Shown one piece after another: positions 43,524 through 52,864 of a stretch of DNA of 64,000 bases. This stretch comes from Pedobacter terrae. GTDB taxonomy: Bacteria; Bacteroidota; Bacteroidia; Sphingobacteriales; Sphingobacteriaceae. Made by a program: the position numbers and the translations under genes. The notes below the pieces were generated by a model. It ran no database searches and had not been told where the DNA came from. It saw nothing but the letters and a program-made list of their open reading frames with translations. The DNA is taken from the NCBI RefSeq assembly GCF_900100705.1, contig NZ_FNCH01000011.1, forward strand, positions 62,001-126,000. Reading direction: 5' to 3'. Numbering within the stretch: position 1 is the stretch's first letter; every line of letters starts with the position of its first letter.

Positions 43524-44663
43524 TTACCTGTCACTTCTTTCTTCCATATTCAAATCCGTATCAAACGGACTTTTTGTAAAAGGATAAATGGTCTGTTTAG
43601 CAAAACCTTTCGGATAAGAAGCTTCGTGCACACCCGTTCCGGCAGGCCATTCTTTGCCTGGCAAATAATAGGTGCCGAACATCATATCAATAAAAGGGAA
43701 TATCGAAGCGAAATTATGACCATAATATTTAGGGTCTTCGCAATGGTGCCAATGGTGGTATTGTGGCGTGGTGAATATGTATTTTAACGGACCAAAGTTA
43801 ATTCTGGTATTCGCATGGATCAGTACCGCATGGATGGCTATAAAAATAATGTATACATTGAAAACGGTAGACGAAAACCCTAAAATATACAGCGGGATAA
43901 ATGTCATGGCTCTGGTAAAAAAGATATCAATAAAATGGGTACGGCTTCCGGCCAGCCAATCCATATTTTGTGTAGAGTGGTGGATGGAATGAAAACGCCA
44001 TAAGGCCACCCTGGTATGGAAAAAACGGTGTGCCCAATATTGAAATAGATCGGTACTGAAAAAAGCTAAAAATAGTGCTACCGCAAAAGGCAGACTTTGT
44101 ACCCAGGTATGCAGTTTATCTAAACCCATCCAGCCAAAAAAGAGTACTGCAGGTTTTTGAGTTATAATGCCAAAAAACTGAATAAACAAATGGCTCACTA
44201 CAAAATAGGTTAAATCAGTACGCCACTCCTCGTGAAATTTAGTTTGGCTGGTGTTTTTAGGAAAAAATAATTCTAGTGGAACAAAAATGGCCACCATCAG
44301 CAGTAAATCCAAAATCATCCAATCTAAACCAAAATGCCAGCTTGATTTGGCAACATCCCTACCTTCAACAGTTACCGCACCTAATAAAACGGCCAAAGCG
44401 GTGAGTATAAAACCTGGCCAGGCCCACTTTAATTTTTTGCTCAAAACAATACTCAGTGCCGAAAAGAAAAGGGCCGCAATAACACCGCCCAACATTAAAA
44501 CTTCTACACTTTCTTTGGTATAAACTTCACGAAATTCTGGTGTAGTAAGCTTCTCGGGATAGTGAAAACAAAGGATGCCGAGTAAAGCCAAAACGGCTAA
44601 AAATATAGAAATGTAGCCACTAATCTGACCCTGACCAACTACTAATCGCTTATTTGGAGACAT
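43524..44663 (-). CDS. sterol desaturase/fatty acid hydroxylase family membrane enzyme
   Basis: This 379-residue integral membrane di-iron enzyme has five to six helices and the eight-His motif set HRFFHT, HSIHHS and HHWHHCED. It would hydroxylate or desaturate a lipid. In Bacteroidota relatives act on fatty acids or ornithine-lipid-like lipids. It lies 400 bp upstream of the polyketide operon on the same strand, with a repeat in between, so it is probably a separate transcript; a role in the same lipid product is possible but unproven. Confidence 0.85.
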   Translation of the reverse strand: MSPNKRLVVGQGQISGYISIFLAVLALLGILCFHYPEKLTTPEFREVYTKESVEVLMLGGVIAALFFSALSIVLSKKLKWAWPGFILTALAVLLGAVTVEGRDVAKSSWHFGLDWMILDLLLMVAIFVPLELFFPKNTSQTKFHEEWRTDLTYFVVSHLFIQFFGIITQKPAVLFFGWMGLDKLHTWVQSLPFAVALFLAFFSTDLFQYWAHRFFHTRVALWRFHSIHHSTQNMDWLAGSRTHFIDIFFTRAMTFIPLYILGFSSTVFNVYIIFIAIHAVLIHANTRINFGPLKYIFTTPQYHHWHHCEDPKYYGHNFASIFPFIDMMFGTYYLPGKEWPAGTGVHEASYPKGFAKQTIYPFTKSPFDTDLNMEERSDR

Positions 44664-45006
44664 TAAAGTATATTTTTGGTAAATGACAATAATAATAAAA
44701 AAAACGTAATAACTATTAACTGGTTTAGTCGGCGAATTGTTTGAATCGGTTAATTGATCCTAACATATTGCTTGTTAACCTGAGTTCGTGGCGCCATGAT
44801 TCAGGTATTAAAGTTTAAATTGAAACTGCTAAATGACGCTAGATGCCGTGGCAACTGCAAACTGTAAATTATCAACTGTCAACTGGGTAAATCAGTTAAC
44901 TGACTTCAAACCTCCAGCGTAACAGTATATTTTTATTATTTAAATAGAATAACTAAATTACACTTAAAATAATCAAATATTACTAAATAACGCCTCCAGT
45001 TTCTTT
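44664..45006. other. gene-free region with AACTG repeats
   Basis: It holds GGTTAATTGATCC (44748-44760) and AACTGCAAACTG-type sequence (44851-44915). No gene is visible. Confidence 0.5.
44748..44915. repeat. AACTG-rich repeat block, left flank
   Basis: AACTGCAAACTG, AACTGTCAACTGGGTAAATCAG and AACTGACTTCAAACCT resemble 46195-46250. GGTTAATTGATCC (44748-44760) is identical to 46227-46239. Confidence 0.6.
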
Positions 45007-46164
45007 ATGTTTTACCGAGCAAAAATCATTTTATTAGTTATAATTGGTAGCTTTTTCGTGTTTCCACGGGCATGGTCGCAACAGCTTATTAAAGGGAAAG
45101 TGCTTAACGAATCGAATAAAGGTATCTCATCCGTATCTATTTACAACAAGCAGAAATTAATTGCCCTGAGTGATCCTGATGGTAATTTTAGCTTTAAAAT
45201 AGATTCCTTAAATAAAGGTCAGTTGCTATCTTTCAGTTCGGTGGGTTACGAAAGCCGTTCTGTTGAAGTTGATGAGCGCAGCATAACCAGCGAGTTCACG
45301 GTTAGGTTAAAAGATAAATACATTAAATTGGACGATGTGCATATTTATGCCGCCAATTTTGCTGCTACTTTAATGAAGAATGCGGCTGCCCACCTTGCCG
45401 ATACTGGCGTGGTAAGCGAAAAATTGTTGTGCAGGCAGTATATGTTAAAAGATGGCAAATATTATAGTTATGCCGAGGGATTATTTAATCTTCACACTGA
45501 TGAATATAAAAATGATATCAGGTTACAGCTTGAAGGGTTAAGAAGGCTTAAGGAACTTAAAAGAACAGGAAGTATAAAAATCAATTATGCAGTTGATTTA
45601 AGAGTTGAGCTCAAATCTTATTTTGTAAGTAATCTCAATGAGAATATGCTCAGCGGGGATAATGATTATGAAATTGAAGGGCAGGTGGAATATGAAGGGA
45701 CCAAATGTTATAAAATCGCGTTTAATAGGACAAAGAATGTATTGTACAAACGCCAGAATGGCTGGGTTTACATCACGGTAAATCAACACCTGATTAAAGG
45801 AATGGAAAGCAATATTGCCACAGTAAACAAAAGCATGATCTGGATTAACCGGCAGAACTATATCATCGAAAATGGTTTATCGAAGTTATCTTCTACATAT
45901 TTAAAGTGTAATGTAGTGGCCGGATTATTTTCTGAAGGGGAACCTTCAGCGGAAATGGAACTAATCTTTCTGGAAAATATTGATCCGGAACTAAAAAATA
46001 GCGATAACTATTCTACCCTAAAAGTAAGACAGGATTTTTATCAATACCCTAAAAAGAACAATGAAGCACTATGGACAGCACTCTATAAAAAGCATAACCT
46101 AATAATTCCGAAGGTAATTGTCGAGACCTATAAATCTGATAAGGATATCTTGGAACAGTTTTAA
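45007..46164 (+). CDS. secreted carboxypeptidase-like regulatory domain protein
   Basis: This 385-residue exported protein has a signal peptide with cleavage near AWSQ (about residue 24). The mature N-terminus is a carboxypeptidase-regulatory-like beta sandwich (IKGKVLNESNKGISSVSIYN, later FSSVGYESRSVEV), the same domain that opens many TonB-dependent receptors. The remaining 250 residues are unique, with no TonB box or barrel. Related AACTG repeats lie on both sides. Function unknown; a role in the envelope is likely. Confidence 0.78.
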   Translation: MFYRAKIILLVIIGSFFVFPRAWSQQLIKGKVLNESNKGISSVSIYNKQKLIALSDPDGNFSFKIDSLNKGQLLSFSSVGYESRSVEVDERSITSEFTVRLKDKYIKLDDVHIYAANFAATLMKNAAAHLADTGVVSEKLLCRQYMLKDGKYYSYAEGLFNLHTDEYKNDIRLQLEGLRRLKELKRTGSIKINYAVDLRVELKSYFVSNLNENMLSGDNDYEIEGQVEYEGTKCYKIAFNRTKNVLYKRQNGWVYITVNQHLIKGMESNIATVNKSMIWINRQNYIIENGLSKLSSTYLKCNVVAGLFSEGEPSAEMELIFLENIDPELKNSDNYSTLKVRQDFYQYPKKNNEALWTALYKKHNLIIPKVIVETYKSDKDILEQF

Positions 46165-46504
46165 ATTTAAGATCATTTGCCCTTAGTCAATCTAAACTGT
46201 AAATTGAAACTGTAACTGGGTTATCTGGTTAATTGATCCCAAACCTACAAGTTGGTTTACTATTAATTTATTTGTAACTGTAAACCGCAAATTGAAAACT
46301 GCAAACTTAAAACTGCAAACTGTCAACTGGTAATCGGCTCGGAACTTAAACAAGTCGATCTGCGGTTAGTTATTGGTCCTGTAACCGCAATTGAAAACTG
46401 CCAACTCCAAACTAAAACCTCCTCCTCCAAACCATTTCAGTTGCTCATGGGTTGCTTTAAATGGGTAACAGACCAGGTTATGCCTTTCTTTTTTAAATAA
46501 TCAG
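46165..46504. other. gene-free region with AACTG repeats before lpxK
   Basis: The block at 46190-46420 is made of degenerate AACTGCAAACT units. A -7 box for lpxK lies just beyond. Confidence 0.55.
46190..46420. repeat. AACTG-rich repeat block, right flank
   Basis: It contains several AACTG(C/T)AAACT-type units (for example AAACTGCAAACTGTCAACTGG near 46312) and GGTTAATTGATCC (46227-46239). It matches the left flank and borders the same gene. Confidence 0.6.
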
Positions 46505-46512
46505 TAATTTTG
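46505..46512 (+). promoter_or_regulatory. -7 promoter box of lpxK
   Basis: TAATTTTG matches TAnnTTTG, 13 bases before the ATG at 46526. Confidence 0.65.
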
Positions 46513-46525
46513 AAACCACGACACT

Positions 46526-47587
46526 ATGCTAGTTAATTATTTACGTCTTTTGCTGCTCCCGTTTTCATTGGTTTATGCTATGGCCGTTACACTCCGGAAA
46601 AAGCTTTATGATTGGGGGATAATGCGCAGCGTATCTTTCGATTTACCCGTAATCTGTGTAGGCAATTTAGCCGTTGGCGGCTCGGGCAAAACACCAACAA
46701 CAGAATATTTAGTGAGGTTGCTATCCGACTATAAAATAGCTATACTAAGCAGGGGATATGGGCGTAAAACCAAAGGGTTTATCATGGCTGATCATAATGC
46801 TACAGCCGAAACCATTGGTGATGAACCTTTACAATATTACCAGAAGTTTAAGCAGGTTACTGTAGCCGTATGCGAAGACCGTGTGGCAGGCGTAAGGCAG
46901 TTGCAAAACAACCATGATATCATTATCCTGGATGATGCTTTTCAGCACCGTGCCATTAAAGCCGGATTTAATATTTTGCTGTTTGAGTTCAGGAAATTAG
47001 GTACTTTGCAATTTTTGCTGCCTGCAGGTAATTTAAGAGATGTTTTCTCCTCACGCAAAAGAGCCGATGTGTTTTTGGTTACCAAATCGCCCGTGCCTTT
47101 ATTGCATGTGGCCCAACAGGCATCGGTAAATGAATTACAGCCAAATGCAGATCAGCCTGTACTACATTCTTACTTAAAATATGGCGATCTGATCCATTTG
47201 TATCGGAACGAACGCCAAACGCTGGAGTCTGTTAAAAATTTCGAAATTTTTCTGCTTACCGGAATTGCAAATCCCGACCCTTTAATTGAAGAGCTTGAAA
47301 AATACGCCGCAAGCATTAAACACGAAAAATTTCCTGACCATTATGCTTTTAAAAATGATGATCTTAAGCAGTTTAAATCGGCTTTTATGGGCAGCAATAA
47401 AAAAGATAAAATCATCATCACAACAGAAAAGGATAGCAAACGTTTAAGAGCTACCGGATTTAAAGATTTACTGGTAGATTTACCTATATATTATTTACCC
47501 ATTGAGGTTGAATTATTTGAAGAAGATAAGATTACCTTTGACGAACTCATTTTAAATTATGTTAAGAGCAATAGAAGAAACCGTTGA
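46526..47587 (+). CDS. lpxK: tetraacyldisaccharide 4'-kinase
   Basis: LpxK phosphorylates the lipid A disaccharide at the 4' position, a late step of lipid A synthesis at the inner membrane. An N-terminal hydrophobic helix (about 1-20) precedes the P-loop VGGSGKTPTTEYLVRL (about 50-65). The catalytic site region RGYGRK and the DDAFQHR motif follow. The 353-residue length is normal. It overlaps the purine nucleoside phosphorylase gene by 29 bp, so the two are translationally linked although their functions differ. Confidence 0.94.
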   Translation: MLVNYLRLLLLPFSLVYAMAVTLRKKLYDWGIMRSVSFDLPVICVGNLAVGGSGKTPTTEYLVRLLSDYKIAILSRGYGRKTKGFIMADHNATAETIGDEPLQYYQKFKQVTVAVCEDRVAGVRQLQNNHDIIILDDAFQHRAIKAGFNILLFEFRKLGTLQFLLPAGNLRDVFSSRKRADVFLVTKSPVPLLHVAQQASVNELQPNADQPVLHSYLKYGDLIHLYRNERQTLESVKNFEIFLLTGIANPDPLIEELEKYAASIKHEKFPDHYAFKNDDLKQFKSAFMGSNKKDKIIITTEKDSKRLRATGFKDLLVDLPIYYLPIEVELFEEDKITFDELILNYVKSNRRNR

Positions 47588-48374
47588 GTATATAAAACGT
47601 AAAACAGAGAACTTTAAGCCAGAAATAGGTATTATTTTAGGTACCGGCTTAGGTGGCCTGGTAAAAGAAATTGAAATTGAACATCAGCTGATGTATTCCA
47701 ATATTCCCAATTTTCCAATTTCCACATTAGAGTTTCACAGCGGGAAACTGATTTTCGGAACATTAAACGGAAAGAAAATTATTGCCATGCAAGGTCGCTT
47801 ACATTATTACGAAGGGTATAGCATGCAGCAAATCACCTTTCCGGTTAGGGTAATGAAAGGTTTGGGTATCGAAAACTTAATTGTTTCTAATGCTGCGGGC
47901 TCCTTAAATCCCGAATTTAAAAAAGGTGATCTAATGATTATAGACGATCATATCAACTTGCAGCCAGATAATCCATTGCGTGGTTTAATCGAGAGTGAAT
48001 TAGGTCCGCGTTTCCCGGATATGAGTCAGCCCTATAAACGCGATATTATAACCAAAGCGTTAGAAATAGCTAAAAGTGTTGATATTAAGTGCCATAAAGG
48101 CGTATATGTTGCCGTTTCAGGGCCAAATTTAGAAACCAAAGCCGAATATAAGTACTTGCGTTTAATTGGCGCCGATGCAGTAGGTATGAGTACAGTGCCT
48201 GAAGTTATTGTGGCCAACCATGCCGGCCTGCCTGTTTTTGCCATTTCTGTATTAACAGACGAAGGTTTCCCGGAAGATTTGCAGCCTTTTGATTTAGACG
48301 AAATTTTAGCTGCAGCAGCTAAAGCCGAACCTAAGATGACTGAGATTTTAACCCGATTAATTTCTGAACTGTAA
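47559..48374 (+). CDS. purine nucleoside phosphorylase (trimeric NP-II type)
   Basis: This 271-residue enzyme cleaves purine nucleosides with phosphate. It has GTGLGGLV (about 27-34), MQGRLHYYEGYSM, the family stretch NLIVSNAAGSLNPEFKKGDL and GPNLETKAEY, and TVPEVIVANHAGL. Near residue 242 the base-contact region reads SVLTDEGF, with Asp in place of the Asn that in mammalian PNP binds N7/O6 of guanine. This may widen or shift base choice. It overlaps lpxK by 29 bp and is followed by a porin gene after 1 bp. Confidence 0.92.
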   Translation: MLRAIEETVEYIKRKTENFKPEIGIILGTGLGGLVKEIEIEHQLMYSNIPNFPISTLEFHSGKLIFGTLNGKKIIAMQGRLHYYEGYSMQQITFPVRVMKGLGIENLIVSNAAGSLNPEFKKGDLMIIDDHINLQPDNPLRGLIESELGPRFPDMSQPYKRDIITKALEIAKSVDIKCHKGVYVAVSGPNLETKAEYKYLRLIGADAVGMSTVPEVIVANHAGLPVFAISVLTDEGFPEDLQPFDLDEILAAAAKAEPKMTEILTRLISEL

Positions 48375-48375
48375 G

Positions 48376-50382
48376 ATGCATAAAGCCATTAAAATCTGTT
48401 TTTTTTTCCTGCTGCTGTTAGGCATCACCAAAGCCTTTGCACAAGATTTAAAAACAAGTGTTGGTACCAATAAAGAACTCGATTCGGTTAGAAAGAAGCT
48501 AGATGGAAGTAAAGATTCCGTAGTTTTTACGGCCAAATATATCCGTTTTACCAAGCTGTCTTTAACAAAAGATAGCATTGTATTGTTGCCACTGGATACA
48601 TCAACCGTTAACATTCAGAATTATAGTCCGCTTTTACAACCTACCCATCCCACCATTAGTAATGGTAACATGGGGCTTTCGGCCAGGCCCTTACTGTACG
48701 AGTCCAGTAAGCGAATTGGTTTCGACGTGGGCTTCCATTCACTCGATTATTATGCTTTAACGCCTGATGATATTATTTTCTATCAGGCCAGAACGCCTTT
48801 TACCAGTCTCTATTTTGTGAGTGCAGGCCAAAAGGAACAGCTTTTCAGGGCTATCCACACACAGAATATTAAAAAAAACTGGAACGTAGGGGTTAATTTT
48901 AACCGAGGCGATTCTAAAGGTTTTTATGCCAGGCAACGTGGCGATAATTTGAATGTTGCTGTATTTTCATGGTACCAATCGCCAAGCAAACGTTATAATA
49001 TGTGGGCATCGGCCATTTTTAATACCATGCGTGCCTATGAGAATGGTTCTACAGTAGCTACAGGATTATTCGATCCAAATTATACTAAAATATCAAGAGA
49101 TGCAGAGCCAATTAATTTATCAGACTCCCGAAATTTATACCGAAAGAATACCCTTTTCTTAAAGCAGACCTATTATGTAGGCAGAATAGATACTTCTGCT
49201 AATGTTAACAATGCGGTTTTACCTACCAATAAGGTTTCGTATACGTTTGAGTATAATAACGACAGTTATGATTTTTACAAAAATGGAACTGATGTGAACA
49301 ATGTGCTGCCTCCGGGACTGGCGAGCACAACATATACCAACGACTCTACCCACGTAAAGCACATCAAAAATGAATTTATTTACAGTTTCTTTTTAAGACC
49401 AAAAAACAGTTCGGTTATTAAAAATGAATTAAAGGTTGATGCAGGGGTAAGGCACGATTACTACAAACATGAATATCTGGGTTTAAAACAAGATGGAACC
49501 AGTTACGAAAACAGTAACTTTACTTATCAGAACATTACCATTTTAGGCGCAGCAGGCTATCGGTTTTCGAACAACATCGATTTCAATTTAGATGTACAAC
49601 AAATTCTGCAGGGTGAAAATGCAGGTGATTATTTGTACGAGGCAAAAAGTAAAATTCTTTTAGGTAAAAACATAGGTAGGATTGAGCTTGGCGCCTATGC
49701 ACAGAACCAAACACCGGCAACCATTTTTAATTATTATCACGGCAATCATTATCGATGGGAAAACAACGATTTTAAGAATACTAAAATCGCCAATTTATCC
49801 TTTAACTATATTAATGATAAGTATGGTTTTACTGCTGGAGCCAACTATTATTTAACCAGTAATTACGTTTATTTTACTGCGGATTTAACCAATAATACAA
49901 CTGCTATTTTACCAAAACAGGCTACTGCAGATATTAGCTTAATCAGGTTGGATGTATCGAAGAAAACCAGGTTTGGGAAATTTGTGATGGAAAACTATAT
50001 CGCTTATCAAAAAACAGATAAAAATGCGGTATTAAGAACACCGGATCTGTACACTTATAACAGTATTTACTTTGATAATACCTTTTTCAAAGTATTAAAA
50101 GCCAATATTGGATTAGATGTGAGGTACAATTCTGAATATGCGAATTACTTATATTCACCAGCTACGGCCCAATTTTATATTGATGAGCGCAATCCAATAA
50201 AATTACAATCAAGACCGATAGTTGATGTCTTTTTTAAAGCAAATTTAAAAAGGGCCAATATTTTTGTTAAATATGATTTTGTAAATCAGGGTCTATTCCA
50301 ACAAGGTTATTATACGGTAAACAGATATCCTATGCAAGATGCCTTACTAAAATTTGGCGTAAGCTGGAATTTCTACGATTAG
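48376..50382 (+). CDS. putative porin (outer membrane beta-barrel)
   Basis: This 668-residue protein has a signal peptide (cleavage near AFAQ, about residue 23) and a long series of amphipathic strands with many Asn, Tyr and Phe residues, ending in KFGVSWNFYD, a typical barrel end. It fits the putative-porin family of Bacteroidota. It begins 1 bp after the purine nucleoside phosphorylase stop codon, so it belongs to that operon. It ends before a 19-bp-stem terminator. Substrate unknown. Confidence 0.88.
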   Translation: MHKAIKICFFFLLLLGITKAFAQDLKTSVGTNKELDSVRKKLDGSKDSVVFTAKYIRFTKLSLTKDSIVLLPLDTSTVNIQNYSPLLQPTHPTISNGNMGLSARPLLYESSKRIGFDVGFHSLDYYALTPDDIIFYQARTPFTSLYFVSAGQKEQLFRAIHTQNIKKNWNVGVNFNRGDSKGFYARQRGDNLNVAVFSWYQSPSKRYNMWASAIFNTMRAYENGSTVATGLFDPNYTKISRDAEPINLSDSRNLYRKNTLFLKQTYYVGRIDTSANVNNAVLPTNKVSYTFEYNNDSYDFYKNGTDVNNVLPPGLASTTYTNDSTHVKHIKNEFIYSFFLRPKNSSVIKNELKVDAGVRHDYYKHEYLGLKQDGTSYENSNFTYQNITILGAAGYRFSNNIDFNLDVQQILQGENAGDYLYEAKSKILLGKNIGRIELGAYAQNQTPATIFNYYHGNHYRWENNDFKNTKIANLSFNYINDKYGFTAGANYYLTSNYVYFTADLTNNTTAILPKQATADISLIRLDVSKKTRFGKFVMENYIAYQKTDKNAVLRTPDLYTYNSIYFDNTFFKVLKANIGLDVRYNSEYANYLYSPATAQFYIDERNPIKLQSRPIVDVFFKANLKRANIFVKYDFVNQGLFQQGYYTVNRYPMQDALLKFGVSWNFYD

Positions 50383-50400
50383 GCAGTATATAATTAATAA

Positions 50401-50445
50401 GCATAAAAAAACCTTCCTGATTATACCAGGAAGGTTTTTTTATGC
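50401..50445. terminator. bidirectional terminator with 19-bp perfect stem
   Basis: The left arm is 50401-50419 (GCATAAAAAAACC, then TTCCTG) and the right arm 50427-50445. The loop is 7 nt. A7/T7 inside the arms gives a U-run in both directions. It separates convergent genes. Confidence 0.93.
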
Positions 50446-50460
50446 TGTGTTTTTTCTAGA

Positions 50461-51168
50461 CTAGAATGAATAACCTACTGAAAATCCTAACACACGGTTA
50501 GTTAATTTACCATCTCCAGATCTAGAATCTTTAGGTACCAGGTTTGATAAACCTAAACCATAGTTCGCACCTACTAAAAATCCAGAATTTGTACGGTAAG
50601 CTAAACCAAAGTTGGCACCAAATTCTGTAGATGCATAGTTTTTATCCGTACTTGAACCAAATTTTAAATCATTTTCATTAGATACTGTTCCCGCAGTAGA
50701 GCCACCAGTTGTAACGGTTTCGAATTTGTTTTTTCCTGATATGTTAAATCCAACGTAAGGGCCTGCTGAAATTTGTACAGCACCGGCATCACCTGTAGGA
50801 ATTCTGAAAACCGCATTTACAGGAACTTCAATAGCCATCAAATTTACTTTGCTTGTGGTTGTATTGGTAATGCCACCAATTGTTGTTGTTTCCTCGAATT
50901 TGCTACCTTTGTTCTGTAATGATACCCCTGGCTGAATGAAGAAATTGTTTCCTACACCGAAATCAGCAAATGCAGTAACATTAAAACCAACATTATCTTT
51001 TGCATTGTCATTGAATGATGTACTGCCATCAGTACCACTTGCGTGAAATCTTGCTAAGTTTACGCCGGCTTTTATTCCAAATCTCGCGTCATTACCAGTC
51101 ATGGTGTTTTGTGCGAAAGCACCTGTTGCTAATAAAACGACTGAAGCACTTAATAATAACTTTTTCAT
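50461..51168 (-). CDS. outer membrane beta-barrel protein (PorT/OmpW-like porin family)
   Basis: This 235-residue protein has a classic signal peptide with cleavage after GAFA (about residue 19). The beta-barrel region has conserved FGIKAGVNLARF, then VGFNVTAFADFGVGNNFFIQPGV and an end with GFSVGYSF, matching the porin-family outer membrane beta-barrel domain of Bacteroidota. The function is unknown; members are often abundant surface proteins. Confidence 0.88.
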   Translation of the reverse strand: MKKLLLSASVVLLATGAFAQNTMTGNDARFGIKAGVNLARFHASGTDGSTSFNDNAKDNVGFNVTAFADFGVGNNFFIQPGVSLQNKGSKFEETTTIGGITNTTTSKVNLMAIEVPVNAVFRIPTGDAGAVQISAGPYVGFNISGKNKFETVTTGGSTAGTVSNENDLKFGSSTDKNYASTEFGANFGLAYRTNSGFLVGANYGLGLSNLVPKDSRSGDGKLTNRVLGFSVGYSF

Positions 51169-51447
51169 GATATTTTCCTTTATAAAATTCTTGTTTAAAT
51201 TTAGGTGTTACCCTGTTTGTTAATTGCCAGTGCTCATCCAAAAGCTGTGCCAAAGTATCAAGGGTGTTACAATTCGGGAGCTAAAATGTTGGTTATCAGT
51301 ATAATTTTTATAAAAATCGGGTCTGGTAATGATCCGATTCGTAAAGGGCATGAGCAGCCATTTACTGTATACATAAAAGGAATACAGTAAAGAATAAGTT
51401 AATTTTTACGCTCAACGGAATAATACCACTCGTTAATTTTCGAAAGT
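51169..51447. other. intergenic region with a perfect inverted repeat
   Basis: TTTACTGTAT (51361-51370) and ATACAGTAAA (51382-51391) form a 10-bp stem with an 11-nt loop, 57 bp beyond the stop of the 51448-52707 gene. It may be an end-of-transcript hairpin or an operator. No gene is credible here. Confidence 0.5.
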
Positions 51448-52707
51448 TTAGGTTTTTTGAGGTTTCTTTTTGGCCGCAGGAAAAAGTACATTGTTTAAAA
51501 TAAGGCGGTAGCCGGGCGAATTTGGATGCAAACTTAAATCTGTTGGAGGGTCGCCCACAGCATGCTGATAGTCTTCAGGGTCGTGTCCGCCGTAAAAAGT
51601 AAACTGACCTTTGCCAATTTCGCCGTGTAAATACCTTACCTCTGCTGCGCCTTTATTTTCGCCCAGAACAGTTACACTCGTTTTTACCAGGCTTTTTTTA
51701 AAGGCAGTGGTTTGCCCCATAAAACCTTTAATCACCTTGTCGTGATCTTGGGTAAGCATCGTTGGCACTAAGTCCCACTTGGCGGAAAAATCGAATAACG
51801 TAAAGTAATCATTCGCCTGGTTCAGCGCGCGTGTTTGCGTAACGTCAATATCCGAAAATTCATAATTCATTGGATTGGTATCAAGCCTGAAATTCTGAAA
51901 AGCGAGGGTTTTGTTAAAATCAAGTTTCGATTGTGCATTCGGGTCTGCAGGATCACCGTCAAACATCTGGGCGCAAATATCTACACCATCGGCAGCAAGG
52001 GCAATGTCGAAACTATCGGTGCCAGAACACATGGCGAACAGGAAACCTCCACCGGCACAATATTCCTTAATGTGTTTGGCTACGGCTAATTTCATTTCCG
52101 AAACCTTTTTATAACCCATTCTTTTGGCGAGTGCTTCCTGGTTTTTAACATCTTCCTGGTACCAGGTAGCGTACCTGAAATTAGCCCAAAAACGGCCGTA
52201 CTGGCCGGTAAAATCTTCATGGTGCAGGTGCAGCCAATCGTATTTATTCAATTTATCCTGAAGGATATCGTCATCATAAATCACATCGTATGGAATTTCT
52301 GCATAGGTTAAAACAAGCGTAACGGCATCATCCCATGGCAGTTTGCTTTTTGGAGAATAAACGGCAATTTTCGGCGTTTTCTCCAGTTTAACCATTTCCA
52401 TATTCACAGCAGGATCACTGATTTCGTTTAATAGGCTGCTTACCTTTCCATCGGCCATTACTTCATAAGATACGCCGCGGATTTTAAGTTCATCTTCAAC
52501 TGTTTTATTATATTTAATTAAAAAGCTTCCACCACGATAGTTTAAGAGCCAGTCAACCTCCAATTGTTTACTTATCGTCCAATAGGCAATACCATATGCT
52601 TTAAGGTGATTTTTTTGATCTTCATCCATGTAAATTAATAAGGAAGAAGCCCTAAGCCCAAGAGAGCAAAGCAGGCAGATGAGCAGGATATAATATTTCT
52701 TTATCAA
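51448..52707 (-). CDS. secreted protein of the family often labelled asparagine synthetase B
   Basis: This 419-residue exported protein has a signal peptide (about 1-20). The family in Bacteroidota carries the label asparagine synthetase B in databases, but neither an N-terminal catalytic cysteine nor a synthetase ATP-pyrophosphatase motif is present. The layout (LLIYMDEDQKNHLKAYGIAY, then WDDAVTLVLTYAEIPYDVIYDDDI, GGFLFAMCSG and GQFTFYGGHDPEDY) looks more like a class I glutamine amidotransferase-like or ThuA-like alpha/beta fold. That is inference. It seems monocistronic. Confidence 0.6.
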   Translation of the reverse strand: MIKKYYILLICLLCSLGLRASSLLIYMDEDQKNHLKAYGIAYWTISKQLEVDWLLNYRGGSFLIKYNKTVEDELKIRGVSYEVMADGKVSSLLNEISDPAVNMEMVKLEKTPKIAVYSPKSKLPWDDAVTLVLTYAEIPYDVIYDDDILQDKLNKYDWLHLHHEDFTGQYGRFWANFRYATWYQEDVKNQEALAKRMGYKKVSEMKLAVAKHIKEYCAGGGFLFAMCSGTDSFDIALAADGVDICAQMFDGDPADPNAQSKLDFNKTLAFQNFRLDTNPMNYEFSDIDVTQTRALNQANDYFTLFDFSAKWDLVPTMLTQDHDKVIKGFMGQTTAFKKSLVKTSVTVLGENKGAAEVRYLHGEIGKGQFTFYGGHDPEDYQHAVGDPPTDLSLHPNSPGYRLILNNVLFPAAKKKPQKT

Positions 52708-52788
52708 ATCGGTATGCTTAAAACACTAAAATACCGCATTTAAACTGGATAGAAAAATTTAATGATGTTATAAGTTATACAATTTTGT

Positions 52789-52796
52789 TATTTTTG
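52789..52796 (+). promoter_or_regulatory. -7 promoter box of the cyclophilin gene
   Basis: TATTTTTG matches TAnnTTTG and lies 68 bases before the ATG at 52865, so the leader is about 60 nt. Confidence 0.6.
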
Positions 52797-52864
52797 CCCT
52801 CTACTAAAAAAAATATGAAAAATTTTTAGTCGAACAAGATTTAAAAATTAGTACCGATATAGAT

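Noticed and set aside
51205..51390. Plus-strand 61-residue frame
   Set aside because: No signal peptide or conserved motif, and it ends within the 51361-51391 inverted repeat.
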